Program-made: the position numbers and the translations under genes
Notes under the pieces: generated by a model
Told to the model about the DNA's origin: nothing
Database searches by the model: none
What the model saw: the letters and a program-made list of their open reading frames with translations, nothing else
From: Dipylidium caninum
Taxonomy: Eukaryota > Platyhelminthes > Cestoda > Cyclophyllidea > Dipylidiidae
Assembly: GCA_017562135.1 (NCBI GenBank)
Contig: QEYB01000654.1
Span: 992,001-1,056,000 of the forward strand
Reading direction: 5' to 3'
DNA length: 64,000 bases
Shown: positions 45,758-58,231 of the stretch, in pieces
Layout of the letters: each line of letters opens with the position of its first letter
Position numbering within the stretch: the first letter of the stretch is position 1

Positions 45758-47087
45758 TTTAATGTCTTACAACGCCTTGAATTTTGATTTCTAGAAATAA
45801 AATCCCGGTTTAGAGTGATCGACTGAAAAGAGAAAGAAATTTATTAGTGCCGTGTTTGTGTGCATATCATTACAAGTATCAACAGGCATCAACGTGGAAG
45901 CTCAGCGAGCAAGCAAAAGAATAGAAGGGATAAATAATTAGGAAAAGCAGCTCTAAATAGAGATGTAGTTCAGGAAAGCTCACGAACGAAGGTCAACTAG
46001 GCATTTGGTCGCAGATCGTAGGACCGCGGCTTTAACAGCTCACTTAAACATCCGATTGAATAATTTTAAAAACCGAAGCAAATATGAAACACTTGCGTTT
46101 CGGCCTTATGTAGGCATGGTTAAATTTTGCGGATTGTACTGTTACATGTGTAATATTATCTCGGTTTTTTTAGTTTTGCAACCAAAAACATTTCTTTAGC
46201 GTTATATTACAACTGCTGCATGGTGGCGTCGTAATAAATTTAGGCGTACCCATATTCTGAAAAACACTACTGCCATCGAGACCAATGCCTTATGGTTACA
46301 CGTCCACCCTATTTTCATCCATGGCGGAAAATGAATACACTCCCTCCAGCGCAGCCATTTCCCACTTTGTTCAACACACCCGAATGTCAGAATACCGCAC
46401 CAACTCTCTCACTAACCATACGACTCAACGAGTATAGCGCTACCGCCAATCAACTGTTACAAGTTGGTCCAGACCACACCGCTGCTTATGGTGATCGCAC
46501 AAATAACGCAGCTAACCGCCAAGTCGCTGCAGCCCACAGGCTACCAGTAGAGCTAAGGAGGCGACAGTGATAACCACGAGAACTGCATTGGCAAGACTCA
46601 CCAGACCTCACTGGTTGACCTAGGAAAGGAGATCTCAGGTGACCAAGAAACGCTATACCCGGATACCGGACGACACCTAAAGGACATCCACCACAATACC
46701 ATTGCTGCCAAGTACTATTGTTTTTATTGTCTTGAAGTTAAAAATTAATCAACTAAACTTGTCTGCTACCGATAGGATAGAGAATAGAATAAAAAACAGA
46801 ATAGAAATGTGATATAAAAACCAAGTGGTGCTCCGCTCGCTTATACGCGTCGAGTCATATGTAGATAATTCATATATGCCGTTGTTCCATGCAGGCTGGA
46901 TTACCCATTCAATGCAAAATCAAGACGAGGAAAGGATTTGCTCAATAATATATAGTTCAGAGGACCCTTAATCCCAATCAGTCGAAGACAAATAGGACTA
47001 TAAGCGTACAAGTATGAGCAACAAAAGGCGACTATACTCATGTGTTCAAATGCTGTGGGGTAGGCACCGGGTGCCTCCTCCGCATTT
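45758..47087. other. AT-rich gap between BORCS8 and LONP1
   Basis: A 92-codon plus-strand frame (46292-46570) has no recognisable feature. A minus-strand AATAAA at 46728-46723 is a likely LONP1 poly(A) signal. Confidence 0.4.
46723..46728 (-). terminator. Candidate LONP1 poly(A) signal
   Basis: AATAAA on the minus strand, 360 bases beyond the LONP1 stop codon. Confidence 0.4.
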
Positions 47088-50000
47088 CTAAGCCGGAAAA
47101 GCAATTGGGAAGACCTCTGAATAGTGACTTGCAAAGTGCACTTCAAGGTCGCTCTTAATGAAATCCGCCAAATCGTCGTAATCCTTCCTATTCATCTCCG
47201 GCAGAATCACAGACTTCACTCCGACCCGTTTAGCCTACAAATGGCGATGGTGAAAAGAAAGCACTACTTAAATTTGTCTAGTAGATGTTGTATCAAACAA
47301 TACAAAAGACGCCAAATTGCTAGCTAAGAAAAGCTTACCGCAATGACTTTCTCTTTGATTCCACCGACGGGCAAAATCTTCCCCGTAAGGCTGACTTCAC
47401 CAGTCATGGCTAAGTCGGGACGAACCGGCAGATCGCAGGCTAGGCTGAGGAGGGCTGTAACCATGGTGATGCCGGCAGAAGGACCATCCTAGGAGAGAAG
47501 TGAAAGGACAAACTATCCAGCGCCTTGGCAATTACAAGGGGATGACAGGAGTGACAGGACAAACGTGAATGTGAGAAGAGCCACATGATTCCGTCCGCTC
47601 TAATTAGTCACGAATGACTATGTGCACGGCCAAGCAGTCTTCACGACATTTCAAATTCAACGTCCCAGTCTGCTCAAAAGTGAAAGTCCACTTCTGGCGT
47701 CAGTTTAAGCCGCCTACGAGGGATGAGGGTGGCACAGGAATAAGGGGGAGGAGAGCAAGACGAACTTTTGGAGTGGCTCCTTGTGGCACGTGGAGGTGAA
47801 GTTTGGCATCGCGGAGGAATCTCTGCGCCTGTGAAGGCGTAACCGTCGCACCCGCCAGCCGACGATGCACGCTTTCGTCCGAGGCGACGAAATTGCCCGC
47901 GAAAGTGTGCGGCAATCGCCACCGACTTCTTCATCACATCCCGAAGGTGACGGGTGCAGCTGAAGATTCCCTAATGGGTGCGGGCGAGGGGAAAGAAGTC
48001 TCAAGAGTCGACCGAAGATCTGCACTAACTGAAGGTGGGTGTGCAGCAGGGAGGAACCGTCAACTCACCTTTGCCGGCCGCCCCCGCCTCAGCGTCCCGC
48101 CTTGCCCCGTCCTGCGACAGCGGGCTCCTTGCTGATGCCACTCGCATGACAGAGACCAGAGCGCCCCTGGCGGTCAGGCGAGGCACATGACCGACACCGG
48201 GGGGCGTCTCAGGCGGGTACAGGCGGTCCGTGGTCCAAATGGGCTGCCCGACAAAGGAGGCCAGATTGTCCTCGTCGACTTTCAGCGGCGCCTCCGCCTC
48301 TCCGTTCACCAACTTGAAGGCGGCTTTGCGAAGGACCTGCCGAAAGAGTGAGGCATCACCGCGTCACGGGCGCAAGTGGAGTAAAATTAGACGCTTCGAG
48401 GCGGCCCAAACTCGGGCTGCTGCGGAACACTAAAAGGTGGTGCAGGAGAGGAAAGTCTCCCGGTGGCTTTCGAACCTCCAGGAGTGGCGGTGAGGGGGGG
48501 AGGAGGGGAGGGGAGAAAAAGGCGCCAAAGTGGCGTGAATGCTGCTTTGCAAGGGGGAGAAGCAAAATAATGAGGAGGCCAGAAGATTCCCACCTTTTCA
48601 ATGTGTTTTTGCAAGTTTCGCACACCGGATTCGCGGCAGTACTGCTTGATCAGGCGTTGCAGCGCCCCCTCGGTGATTGCCATCTGCTCCATGGACAGGC
48701 CCGACGCCTTGGCAGCTTGTGGGAGGAGGTAGCGCTAAAACGGGGGTCCGAAACTCCGTCGACTGATGGCGCTCGACGAGGGCTGGCTTCGGTCAAGACG
48801 AGAGAGAAGTTACCTGCGCGATGGCCATCTTCTGCCTCGCCACGTAGCCGGCCACTCGATGAGCTCCATGGCGATCCGCGACAGCGGTTCCGCGATCGCC
48901 CTCGACTCTGGTTGGCCGTGGTGAGAAGAGGTACGCGGCTCAAGTCGACTTGTGACGTCGAGGTAGTGGTCGAGAAGTTGGCGTTCTGCTCGGATCGAGC
49001 AGTTCCAACAGGGCGGACGCGGGATCCCCCTGCCACCGCGACCCCACTTATCAATCTCTGGCGAAAAAAAAAAGGAGACGGCGACAAGAAAGCCGTGATG
49101 AGCACCTACTTTGCATCTGATGAGTGGATTTACTAGGAATTACGCAGGAGGGGCGATCGAGTGGCTCCGACACGACTCAGACGCCGGAAGGAGCCCAAAA
49201 GGACTACGAAAAATTCAACTAAACAGATAGAAAAGGTGGGAAAAAAGAAGAGAATAAAAGACGCCACCCTCGTCGATTAAAATGAGGGGGTTTTCGGTGC
49301 GTGTCTTCTTCAGGCACTGGATAATCTTGCCCGGCATCGCGCCCACGTAGGTTCGGCGGTGTCCCTTGATTTCCGACACATCCGACATGCCGCCGACGGA
49401 GAACCGAAAGTACTTCAAGGCAAATGATTGCGTCACGTCAGTAACAAGTAAAGCCACCACGGAAAAGTGGACAAAACAAGTAACCGGAGGGCGAAAAAGC
49501 TGGTGACGATGGCGCAACTGACTTTGGGGGGGGGGCAAAAAACGCCAAGGGGCTGCCAGAGGACGAGCAGATTCTTTTCCAAACTACACCGTGGAGAGAC
49601 CAACGCGATACCAAGTGAGCCAGTAAAAAGGCCTCGTTCAGATTTATGGGTGGAACGCGCTACTCAAATGTTTTCAGCGTCCCGCACTGTCGACGCGGTT
49701 GACAGCACACGAAGTGCCTGTCACCGGTAAAACCATCACGCATCATGAAAGTGTAATTAAAAGAATCCCAACACACTACTAGCAGAGGCACAAGCTGTAA
49801 GAGGAAGAAGTCCCCGACCTTCCAACGTGTTTAAACTAGACTAAACCAATTCACAGAGTGGGCGAGGGTTCTTAAAACTCCCAAAGTCCAGATGCGAAAA
49901 AAAACAGAGGAAGGGCGAAATGGCAGGGGGAAGATTGCAAGTCCGGCCGAATATTAAGATAGGATGAAAGAGAGAGGGGAAAAACCTTACCTTCCTATTT

Positions 50001-53000
50001 AAGGCTCGAGCGATAGACCTCGCAATGCTTGTTTTGCCCGTGCCGGGAGGGCCGTGGAGGCAGAGGATCTTGCCCTGGGTCGTCCCCTTCAACTGGATGA
50101 CGGCGATGAACTCCTGCGGAGAAAAGGCGCGTTTAGCAAAGAAAACCGGTTGCAAATCAGGAGGATGACTGCCTTTGAGGAAAAAAGAGAATTGTGATTG
50201 GGAAGGAGGACGACTAATTAAGACTTAAGCACGGCAGGCGGAAGACGAGGTGGGCGAGGGTTGGCCAATTGGTAGAACAGTGGAAAACGGAGGAAACTAA
50301 GAGAATTTTGGTTCTGCATGCTCGATTCCAAACTGGTGGGAGAGGAGACATGCTCTCGTGTAAAGATACTAATTCACGTCGCAGCACAGGCATAAACAAA
50401 AGCTGGTGGCAAGCCGAACCGGATGAAATGGCTGAAGCAACAGCCAGTGAAGAAGCAAGGTGAAAAGTGACCGAACTCATCTATTGCCCGTGAGAAAGAG
50501 GAGGGTGGACAAAAGGGCGCTCGGTGTGGCTGAGACTCACAAGAATGCGCTTCTTCACATCGTCCAAGCCATAGTGATCCTCATCGAGGACAATACGTGC
50601 ACGAGCCAAGTCGAGGTTCTCCTCAGTCGTCAGTCCCCACGGCATGCTCGTCAACCAGTCGAGGTAATTTCGTGTAACGCTGAAGAGAATCGGCGAGATT
50701 AACGTTTTGTTAAGAATAAAAGAGTGAATGATTACTTGAATTCAGAGGAGTGGTTGTCCAGAACACTTAATTTGTTCAACTCCTCTTCAATAACCTCGCT
50801 AACCGCCTTGGGAACAGTTAAATCCTGAAGAATGGGGAAAAATGAATGCCGAGCAAAGTCAACTACTGAAATCCGATTGAGTAGAGCGCTTGACCTACGG
50901 TCAGACGGGCCCGAAACTTCTCCCCGATGGCTTCTTTGTCGTCCTTCTCGAGGCCCAATTCGCGCTTGATGACCTTCAGCTGCTCAGTCAGCATGTACTT
51001 GCGGTGCTGTGCTTTCACCTTCTCCTCAACCTCTCGGCCAATCTGCTGCTGCAGCCGACCCAACTCCAACTCCTTTTTCACCAAGCTCAGAGCCAACTGC
51101 AGGCGTTCTGGAATACGAGTCTCCTCCAGCACCGCCTGAAGTTCACTAGGCTCCGCGGCTGCTGTTATTGCCGCACCTGAAAGGAAATTTCAATTATTCC
51201 CCACGAAAGAGGGTGATAAGCTTATAGCCTGAAGCTCTTTCAGCACGACGGTTGGATATGAAACGATTGGGGAAAGTGCGCGGGGTCAATAACAAAAAAA
51301 AAGATACCCGTAATGCCATGTAAACAACTCATGGAACGCTGCCAAGACAGTCAATGTCAGCAAGAGCTGTCGAGACCAGTTCGACATAGCAGATGCGTTA
51401 GGCCTCACTGGCCTCCGCAGCTCGCTAAATAACGCTTTTCTGTGGTCTGAGTGAAGCCCTCCCAACGACTCACCACCGGGCTGACAGACGCAATAAAGAC
51501 GGTAGTCGAGGTCCGCAAGAAATGCGGGGCGGCGCTCTGTCTAATATGCGACAGGAAGCGCCTCAAAGGGTGCAATCACAATGCGGAAGTGGGCAGATGT
51601 ACCGAAACAAGTCGCGCAAGTGAGACAGCGGCCTTAGACAATGAGGAAGGGTTGGTAGAAGTCAGAGGCGACGGCGAACACCGGAATGCCGCTTAGCGTT
51701 CAATGGGGAAAGACACTTGCGCACCCTCACTCAAAAGATAAGTGATTTTCTCCAATCGCCTCTTCATTCCAGGCCTCCCCAGGCAGTGATGCAATAAACC
51801 CCATAAAAATTTTGACACATACGCAAATGGAAAGGGCGATTGAGGCATGGGAATGCCAAATCCGGCATAAGACAAACCTAGATCACTGAGGTAAACGGGA
51901 TTGTCGACAACGCGTTGACCGGCCTGCAGCATTGCCAGGACGTTTTCCCTGCAAAAGAGTGGAAAGTGGACAGCCACAGCTGGGGCGAGACAGCGCATCG
52001 CATTCGAGGCGTCACTGACCGGTAGATAGGATTCAGGTTGATAATATCCCGGATGGTTTTAACGATCTCTGCACTCAACGCTTTTACTTCTTGTGTATTT
52101 TCAAAGGGCTCGTTGTAGATATTAATTGTCTCGACCATGAGAACGTTCTCGGCAGGTGAGACCGTCTGATGTCTTTGCCACTCGCCTGCTCCTCGTCACT
52201 TGAAGAAAAATCCGTCCACTCTTCATCCGCCTCCTCCTCCACCTCTTTCTTCTCCTCGCCTTTGCCATGCTCTTTCACCGCCGAGGCCTCCTCAGTAGGG
52301 AGGCCGGCCATCTGGGCTACTTTGCGAACCCGACGGAGAAGACCGTTGCGCTTGTTCCCTGCAATTCGTGAACAAAATATTATGACAAGCTTCGAGCTAC
52401 TACTACTAATAAAAACTGAGTGAATCAATGCACACGGCAAAACTGAGCCAACGACCAAAATAAAAATGCCTTGAAGTCAACTCACCATGGACGGTGAGCG
52501 CCTTTGAGACCGGATAAATGAGGAAACACAACTCTGGAGGAAACACGCGCAATACGGTTGAAGAGTAGAAGCTTTCGGATAGACGCAGAGATGAACTAAG
52601 GCTGATGAACCTCACACAACTACAGTCATTTGTCATCTTGTTGCGATGCAAACACACCACGGTACCTCGATATAGGGACACTGCAAAATTGCCACTGTGA
52701 CAACGTCAGGCGCGTGTGGATACATAGCCTCTAATTGTTCCGTGACAAGTGACAACATATACAATTTGTAGGTTTGGGGGATCGTACGATCAACTGTTGG
52801 CATAAGACAAAGTCAAAGCGGCGTTAACACGGAAAAGTACGAACAATGTCAGCAAATGTTCACCAAAATGCTCGACATGGGTGAGTGAAGCAAGTAGATT
52901 GCACCACTTTAATTCCATTTCAGTGGATAGGCAAAAAAATCAAACCCGACAGTGTACCAAAAAAACGAGGAAAATGACGTTGAAAATAAGGTGCTTAAAA

Positions 53001-53902
53001 GAAAGTGAATAAGAAATGCTCACTCGACTTCTCGTCCCCATGAGGAGAATCCAGACTGGCTTCGATGAAGTCAGGGCTTTGCTTCACAATTTGGATCCTG
53101 ATTATTGGCAATGAAAAAAAGAGAAAACAGGTCACTCGGGACAAAAAAAGGAGGGAGAAGAAAAATGCGCATCTCACCTGCGATGACCAACGACAAGCAT
53201 CCGAATTTTAGTTCCCATATCATCCCATTCGGGAATTTGGACGAAAGTACCCACTCGATAGATTTCGTCCAAATTGTTGACGACATCAGAAGTACTAAAA
53301 TTCATCCTTAAATATGCCATAAAAATAACAACACCAGAGCTAAGTCACTGGCTAACAGCTATACTGACTCGTTCGAATCCTTTTTCAGAAAGACGCCAGC
53401 ATACGGCAGGTTCAGCTTCATCTTGCGACGAATAAGTTCCATCAATTTCTGGTCGGAGATTTCCAGTAGCTTCACAAATTTCGGAAAGAGAGGAGGCCCA
53501 GTAATCGGTATGACAGGGACGCAGGGAAAGTTTTCGGGTATGTTTTGTGTTGCCAGTGCAAACAGATGTTGCGAAGGCATATTTTGTGGAGGATTGCCAT
53601 CTGAGGCGGCACCTCCCTCCGACCCCGGAGGAACCTCTGGCGGTTTCTCGCTGTTTGTGGACGACAGACGACAGCAAAATTCCGCCCTCCTCTGTATAAG
53701 AACACGGCGCACATGACAAAAGATAGCACAGATTAGCAAGGTCCCGTCTTTACTCACTAACCGGTATTCTCCGTAACTGAAGAAAAACGGAAGGCGAACT
53801 CGTCAAACAACGATTTGCAGATGTAACCCTAGAAAGCGTTAACCCATGAACAGCAGGCAAGACTCGTGGGCGGCCCGATGAACGAAGGAATCTCGAGAGC
53901 AT
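47088..53902 (-). CDS. LONP1: Mitochondrial Lon protease, with frame breaks
   Basis: Seventeen exons: 53902-53762, 53691-53369, 53294-53178, 53097-53024, 52358-52020, 51948-51878, 51176-50899, 50824-50736, 50679-50541, 50113-49991, 49412-49268, 49057-48814, 48734-48594, 48336-48069, 47959-47766, 47488-47339 and 47234-47088, about 994 codons (human ~959). The start is an Arg/Ser-rich mitochondrial presequence ([13 protein letters not shown]). Then come the substrate-binding N-domain, an acidic linker, the AAA+ module with Walker [10 protein letters not shown] and Walker B LILIDE, and the protease domain with catalytic Ser in DGPSAG and Lys in GGIKEK. It is an ATP-dependent protease of the matrix. 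The full-length frame is broken by one-base offsets in exons 52358-52020, 49057-48814, 48336-48069 and 47959-47766. As written, this sequence would not encode an intact enzyme; the other exons are pristine. Confidence 0.9.
47264..47284 (+). repeat. Palindromic motif copy 6 (in the last LONP1 intron)
   Basis: CTACTTAAAT followed after six bases by AGTAG. It lies in the 104-base intron 47235-47338. Confidence 0.45.
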
Positions 53903-54703
53903 CGCCAAAACACGCAGACCAGGGGCGAATCGCCACGGAATGCCGGCGGATTAAACTTGGTCCGCGATTGACCTTGAGAGGTTGGCTCAGTATGTTCATT
54001 ATTCACACGCACTTTATATTAGAAAAATTGTGTGTTACATTTGATTTTATTGCCTACAAAAATTAATATGTCTCAGAAAATATTTAAGTGAAGTATGTTT
54101 ACGATTCCCAACTTGGAAGACAGGAAATAGACGAGATAAGATGAATAACTAAGAAATATAATGAAAATCCCGCATATACATCTCACAATTTGAAGAACGA
54201 CGTAGCTAAATTTTTTTTTGATTAGGGAAAGGTTGAAATACGCACCTTTTTGAGGCAGATTACCCTCAAGGAGCGCAAGATTTGCAACCGGCGACGAACG
54301 ATCCGGCACACTCGAGTGTGCACGAGCCCTGCATCCGCCTGGGCCCGAGGATAGCCTCGCTGGAGAGGTGAGCAGACAGGCGCGGTGTCATATGACCCAC
54401 TGAACTGACGCCCTCCTCTCCGTGTTATATGCCTTACGCATCCTCGTCCGCACACCCGCAGACTGATAGATGCAAGGCCCGGACCTCCCCACCTTTGCAG
54501 AGGCCAAGCCACACGATCAGCCCATTGTGTCCGAGGGAAGCTAAACGCCCAGGCAGACTGATCCTACGGCATGCAGCAACGCCCTAGAGCACCGTAATAC
54601 GCATTAGGAGGAATGGGGAGACCAACACTAGCCCCCAACACACACACGCGCTGGATCCAAGGGGGTTGGCCGACTAAAGCACTAAATTACATATGCGGAG
54701 CAT
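53903..54703. other. LONP1 upstream region and a compositionally distinct block
   Basis: An AT-rich stretch to about 54.23 kb changes abruptly to balanced composition, continuing into the repeat arm. The block may be an older mobile-element fragment. No promoter motif is obvious. Confidence 0.35.
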
Positions 54704-54910
54704 GAGTACGTTATCCGACGGTGTAGACGACCCCCTGTGTCTGCGTTGAGATGAACGCTAGTGGAGACCATCGACTACTTCAGACAGCCTCTCATCTCTG
54801 GTCTGATATGTGGAGAGGTGATTTCACGCGTTCACTCTTTCCCCTTCAACACTAGCGCTCCGCATGAATGAGGAATGCAGACGACGTGGAGTTCGAGAGC
54901 GAATACGACG

Positions 54911-54944
<34 letters not shown>

Positions 54945-55338
54945 CACCCACGCATCATTTGACGTGCGGCCGACCAAAGGAATGCCAGTTTGATTTCCTC
55001 ATCTGCACTGCGGACCTCTCAACAACTATAAGACTCCGTTCTTCACCGTCTGCGAGGCACTACAGAGGCCACGAGAGCAGTCGCATGCCAAGGCGGTGCG
55101 CTCCATTCAGTCTGGGCATCTACTTAACAGGACGTCAGCACATCTTCAAATGAATGGCGTCAACATCGCTGGTCAGCTTACTGAGACATCCTAGCGAAGA
55201 CGATTAGCCAAGGAAGGCGGCTGCAAAGGCGATCTAATAAGGTGCATTTGGGTGGAAAAGTGGGACGAAGGAGCACGAGGTGATTAGATCTCGTCGAGAT
55301 CGGAGAAGGGAATGAGAATTCGTGGATAGGCTTGATCG
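54704..55338 (+). mobile_element. Dispersed repeat, left inverted copy
   Basis: 635 bases matching the reverse complement of 63139-63724 at high identity, with one ~35-base insertion (about 55010-55044). Contains a GACT tetranucleotide run (54911-54944). No intact coding region. Class unknown; solo-LTR or SINE-like non-autonomous element are possible. Confidence 0.7.
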
Positions 55339-55344
55339 TCTTCC

Positions 55345-56030
55345 GTGAGTCCGTCATCCGACGGTGCAGATGACACTCTGTGGCTGCGCTGAGATGCAAC
55401 TTTACTGGAGATTACTGAGTACTTCGGACCGCACGTCATCTCTGGTCCGGGCTATGAAGAGCTGGATGCCCGCGGACACTCCTTTTCCTGCACTACCGTC
55501 GTCACACAGGGCAGGTGCAGCCTAGCGTGGCATAGGAGTGCGGGCGGAGATATCCACGGCGTGTGGTGGATATCAGAACCGGGTTGGGGGCCACGAGACC
55601 TTGCTAGTGGTGAGCGCGACGAGGCCCCAGCAATGTTACGCCAAAAGTTTGGCAGTGCGTTGGCCATAATGCGCCAGCGAGTGGACACCACTCCTCGCCC
55701 AAGTGGGTGTGGTTTGCGGAGAAATGGGATTGTGGAGACTCTTGCAATGGGCACTGTGTATTGCGGCAAGCCGTGAGAGCGGAAAGACTCAGCGCACCAT
55801 TGTCTCTTGCCGATGCCAACGCAGAATGCAACACCATCGCTCCGAATGAACGAGGCAGCGCGATGACCTGGCAGGCGCACAATGATGTGTTCCTTCCCTC
55901 CTGCGGCACCGGTGAGAGCAGGCGACGACGTGGCTGACTGCACCCTCCGAGCAGTCGCCGTACGGCCGACCAACGACTGGCCAGTTTGCCTCATCATCTG
56001 CCTGTGGATACGTGTTGGTCCGCTGTCGTC
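55345..56030 (+). repeat. Diverged second copy of the same repeat
   Basis: Starting at TCATCCGACGGTGCAGATGA it follows the order of the left copy (CATCTCTGGTC, GACGTGGCTGACTGCACC, CGGCCGACCAA, GCCAGTTTG). It has many substitutions and an insertion of about 440 bases between the blocks. It is arranged head-to-tail after the left copy. Confidence 0.5.
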
Positions 56031-57538
56031 CCACAAGATGCCTTCATTTGGCATTATTCGCCGATCTCTCCCACCATCCTCACCTACAATCCGGCTCTCA
56101 GGACAGGCGGTGGATTTTTTGACCACAGGGCTGCATCTTTCTCTCTTCCTGCTTTGCCTATTTCGTTCGGATGCGGGACGAGGTGTTGCTCGCGACCTAA
56201 GGCCGTGGCGGCGAATGTAGACCAGACGGATGTAGTCGTCCACACTTGGAGTTGGCGTCCTCTTGGCCCCGCGATGTTTCATTTGTTCGAACACGTGTCG
56301 GAAAGTGTTGAGACCATTCCTGTGGACCAGAGGACCACTCTGAGTGCCGACATCATGTCCAGGCAGCGGTCAGAGCGTGCAGCGTCGGTTACAAGCTTTT
56401 CCTGTGAATTATGGCGGATGGACAAGTCTGAGTCGCGGACGAAGGGCTACGTGGACTAGGTTTGAGGGCACTTCCCTATCGTCTTGTGCGCCCGTCTGTG
56501 GGGAAGACGAAACGAGGCCGTTCCGTACAGTTGTCGGCGAAGCAGTTTTGGCTGTCATTGACACTGGAGGAGAAAAGCAACTGATTGGCGTGCTTCCTCC
56601 AACCGCGGGATGCAGAATCAGATGGCAACGGGTGGAGAACAACTTTTAGGCAATCGTTAAGCGACATGCGACCTCTCCGACCACCTCCGTGTCCCTTTGT
56701 GCTACCTTCTTGACAGCCTCGTGTTGATCTTCTGAGAATTGGGCAAGTCCACCGCACACAAACCCACATTGGTTACACAAATGGTGTCAAAAGGTACGCG
56801 ATCAAGGCAATGGATCTACTCTGCACTCTTCTCACCATCCTCCGACGAGGCCTCTTCCACCTTCAGATAATTTGCTGTGGGGACAATTACGAAGGTATGG
56901 AGCCATCAGTTAGTGAAGAGTTTGTGGTGCCGGTCATCGGTGTCCAACCTCTTCTGGCCACTCTGGCCGCTTTCCTCGTTGCATGGGCGCAGGGTAGAAG
57001 GTTGAAGTGACTGTTTTGACGAGGACGCAGGTTGTAAGAAAAATTGCCTCTCACGCGACTAGAGTCCACGTATGCCTTACCTTTCCCGACCCGACTGTAA
57101 AGCATTTTCATGCGTCGCGTTGTCGCGTAGCCTCTCGGTGCTTTAACGGTGACTGTGGCGGAGGAGGAGGTGAAGACGAGATGAAGGCACAGTCACTCAG
57201 GGTTCGCAGACGTTCGCAACATTAGCCAAGTCTTAACCACAATGCAGTCCATCCGATCTGGAGGCCAAGTTGCCGGTGTGTTGGCACAAAATACGGAGTC
57301 TGTTTTCACCTCGCGCACCCGCAGCGACCCACCCGACCTCCTCAATTCCACGCAGCGCCCAGGCGGTGGCGTCGAAGTGGAGTGTCGTCGCGCTCTGCTG
57401 TAGCACGCTTGACCTGCTCAACTGCGGGCACTCTGCGTGTGTTTACTGGTCGAAGAACGTAAACAACCTAGTTTTTGGCACCGCTACCCTTGGCGGTATA
57501 AGAGGAGAGTGAGGGGGTCTTTCGGCACCTTCGCCGCC
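56031..57538 (+). other. Region between the repeat and the secreted-protein gene
   Basis: Plus-strand frames near 56344-56649 and 56810-57010 show no firm domain. A TATA box stands at 57497. Confidence 0.3.
57497..57503 (+). promoter_or_regulatory. TATA box of the 57.5-kb secreted-protein gene
   Basis: TATAAGA, 42 bases before the ATG, implying a leader of only about a dozen bases. Confidence 0.5.
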
Positions 57539-58231
57539 ATGGAGCAGAGAGGCCTTCACCTCCTCCTCCTCCTCCTCCTCGCGTACACCGGTCACAACGC
57601 CGCCCTACTTGGCTCGCACCCGAACCCCGTGTTCGACCCCTGCCCCCGGGTCGACAACGTGGTGGAGCAGATGAACAGAATCGTGGACCATGTGGTGGCG
57701 AACGGCTACAGGACAATGCGCCTCGTCCTGCCCCACGACAACAAGACGTGGAGGGCGGAGACCGAGTGGACGAGGTGGAATTCTACATGCAATCCTCTGC
57801 GCGATTCGTCCACCCAGTTCGTGTGTCTCGCGACGGGCAGTAATCTGTCCTTCAGTTACAGCTACACCGTGCAGAATGTTTCGCGGTATGGGCGATTCGA
57901 CTTTTTCCGCTGAGCGCAGCGTTTTGTCCCTGCTGCAAGTTGCCTCGTGCTGTTGCGCCTTTCGCACGAGTCTGTCTTATAGCCATTTCCTTTTCCGCCC
58001 AGGTTGAGCATTCTGGCGCTCAAGAACGCCTACGCCATAGCCGACTTGGACCTCCTCATTTCGGCCAATGTGGAGGCCAACAGGACGGTGCATTTGCTCC
58101 ACTTCATGGTTTTGAGGAGCAGCGTGGAGGAGGCCCACAGGCGAAATGAAATGAGGGAACAGGCTCTGCGACGCGACCTGCTGAATGCCCTCCACCGATC
58201 GCTCGTCAGGACATTCTGTTTCCTTTATTGA
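57539..58231 (+). CDS. Secreted orphan glycoprotein
   Basis: Two exons, 57539-57885 and 58003-58231, join in phase (CG/G = Arg) to give 191 residues. The ATG sits in a perfect context (GCCGCCATGG). A signal peptide MEQRGLHLLLLLLLAYTGHN is followed by a mature chain with five N-glycosylation sequons (NKT, NST, NLS, NVS, NRT) and a few Cys residues. It has no membrane span and a helical C-terminal half ending VRTFCFLY. No known family is recognised. The TATA box and very short leader fit a highly expressed product, and a parasite secreted or tegument-surface protein is a reasonable guess. An extra intron-retained frame would add only GRFDFFR and stop. Confidence 0.6.

Noticed and set aside
54911..54944. 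Tetranucleotide array considered as a CRISPR-like or satellite array.
   Set aside because: A simple GACT microsatellite inside a dispersed repeat; no spacers.
55452..56294. 280-codon minus-strand open frame next to the left repeat.
   Set aside because: It overlaps the diverged repeat copy and has Arg/Ser/Pro-rich shadow composition. The frame is not kept in the other copies.
56530..56650. VIDTGGEKQLIG resembling a retroviral-type aspartic protease motif.
   Set aside because: Only the D-T-G triplet matches. The neighbouring hydrophobic pattern, a flap and any reverse transcriptase or gag are absent.
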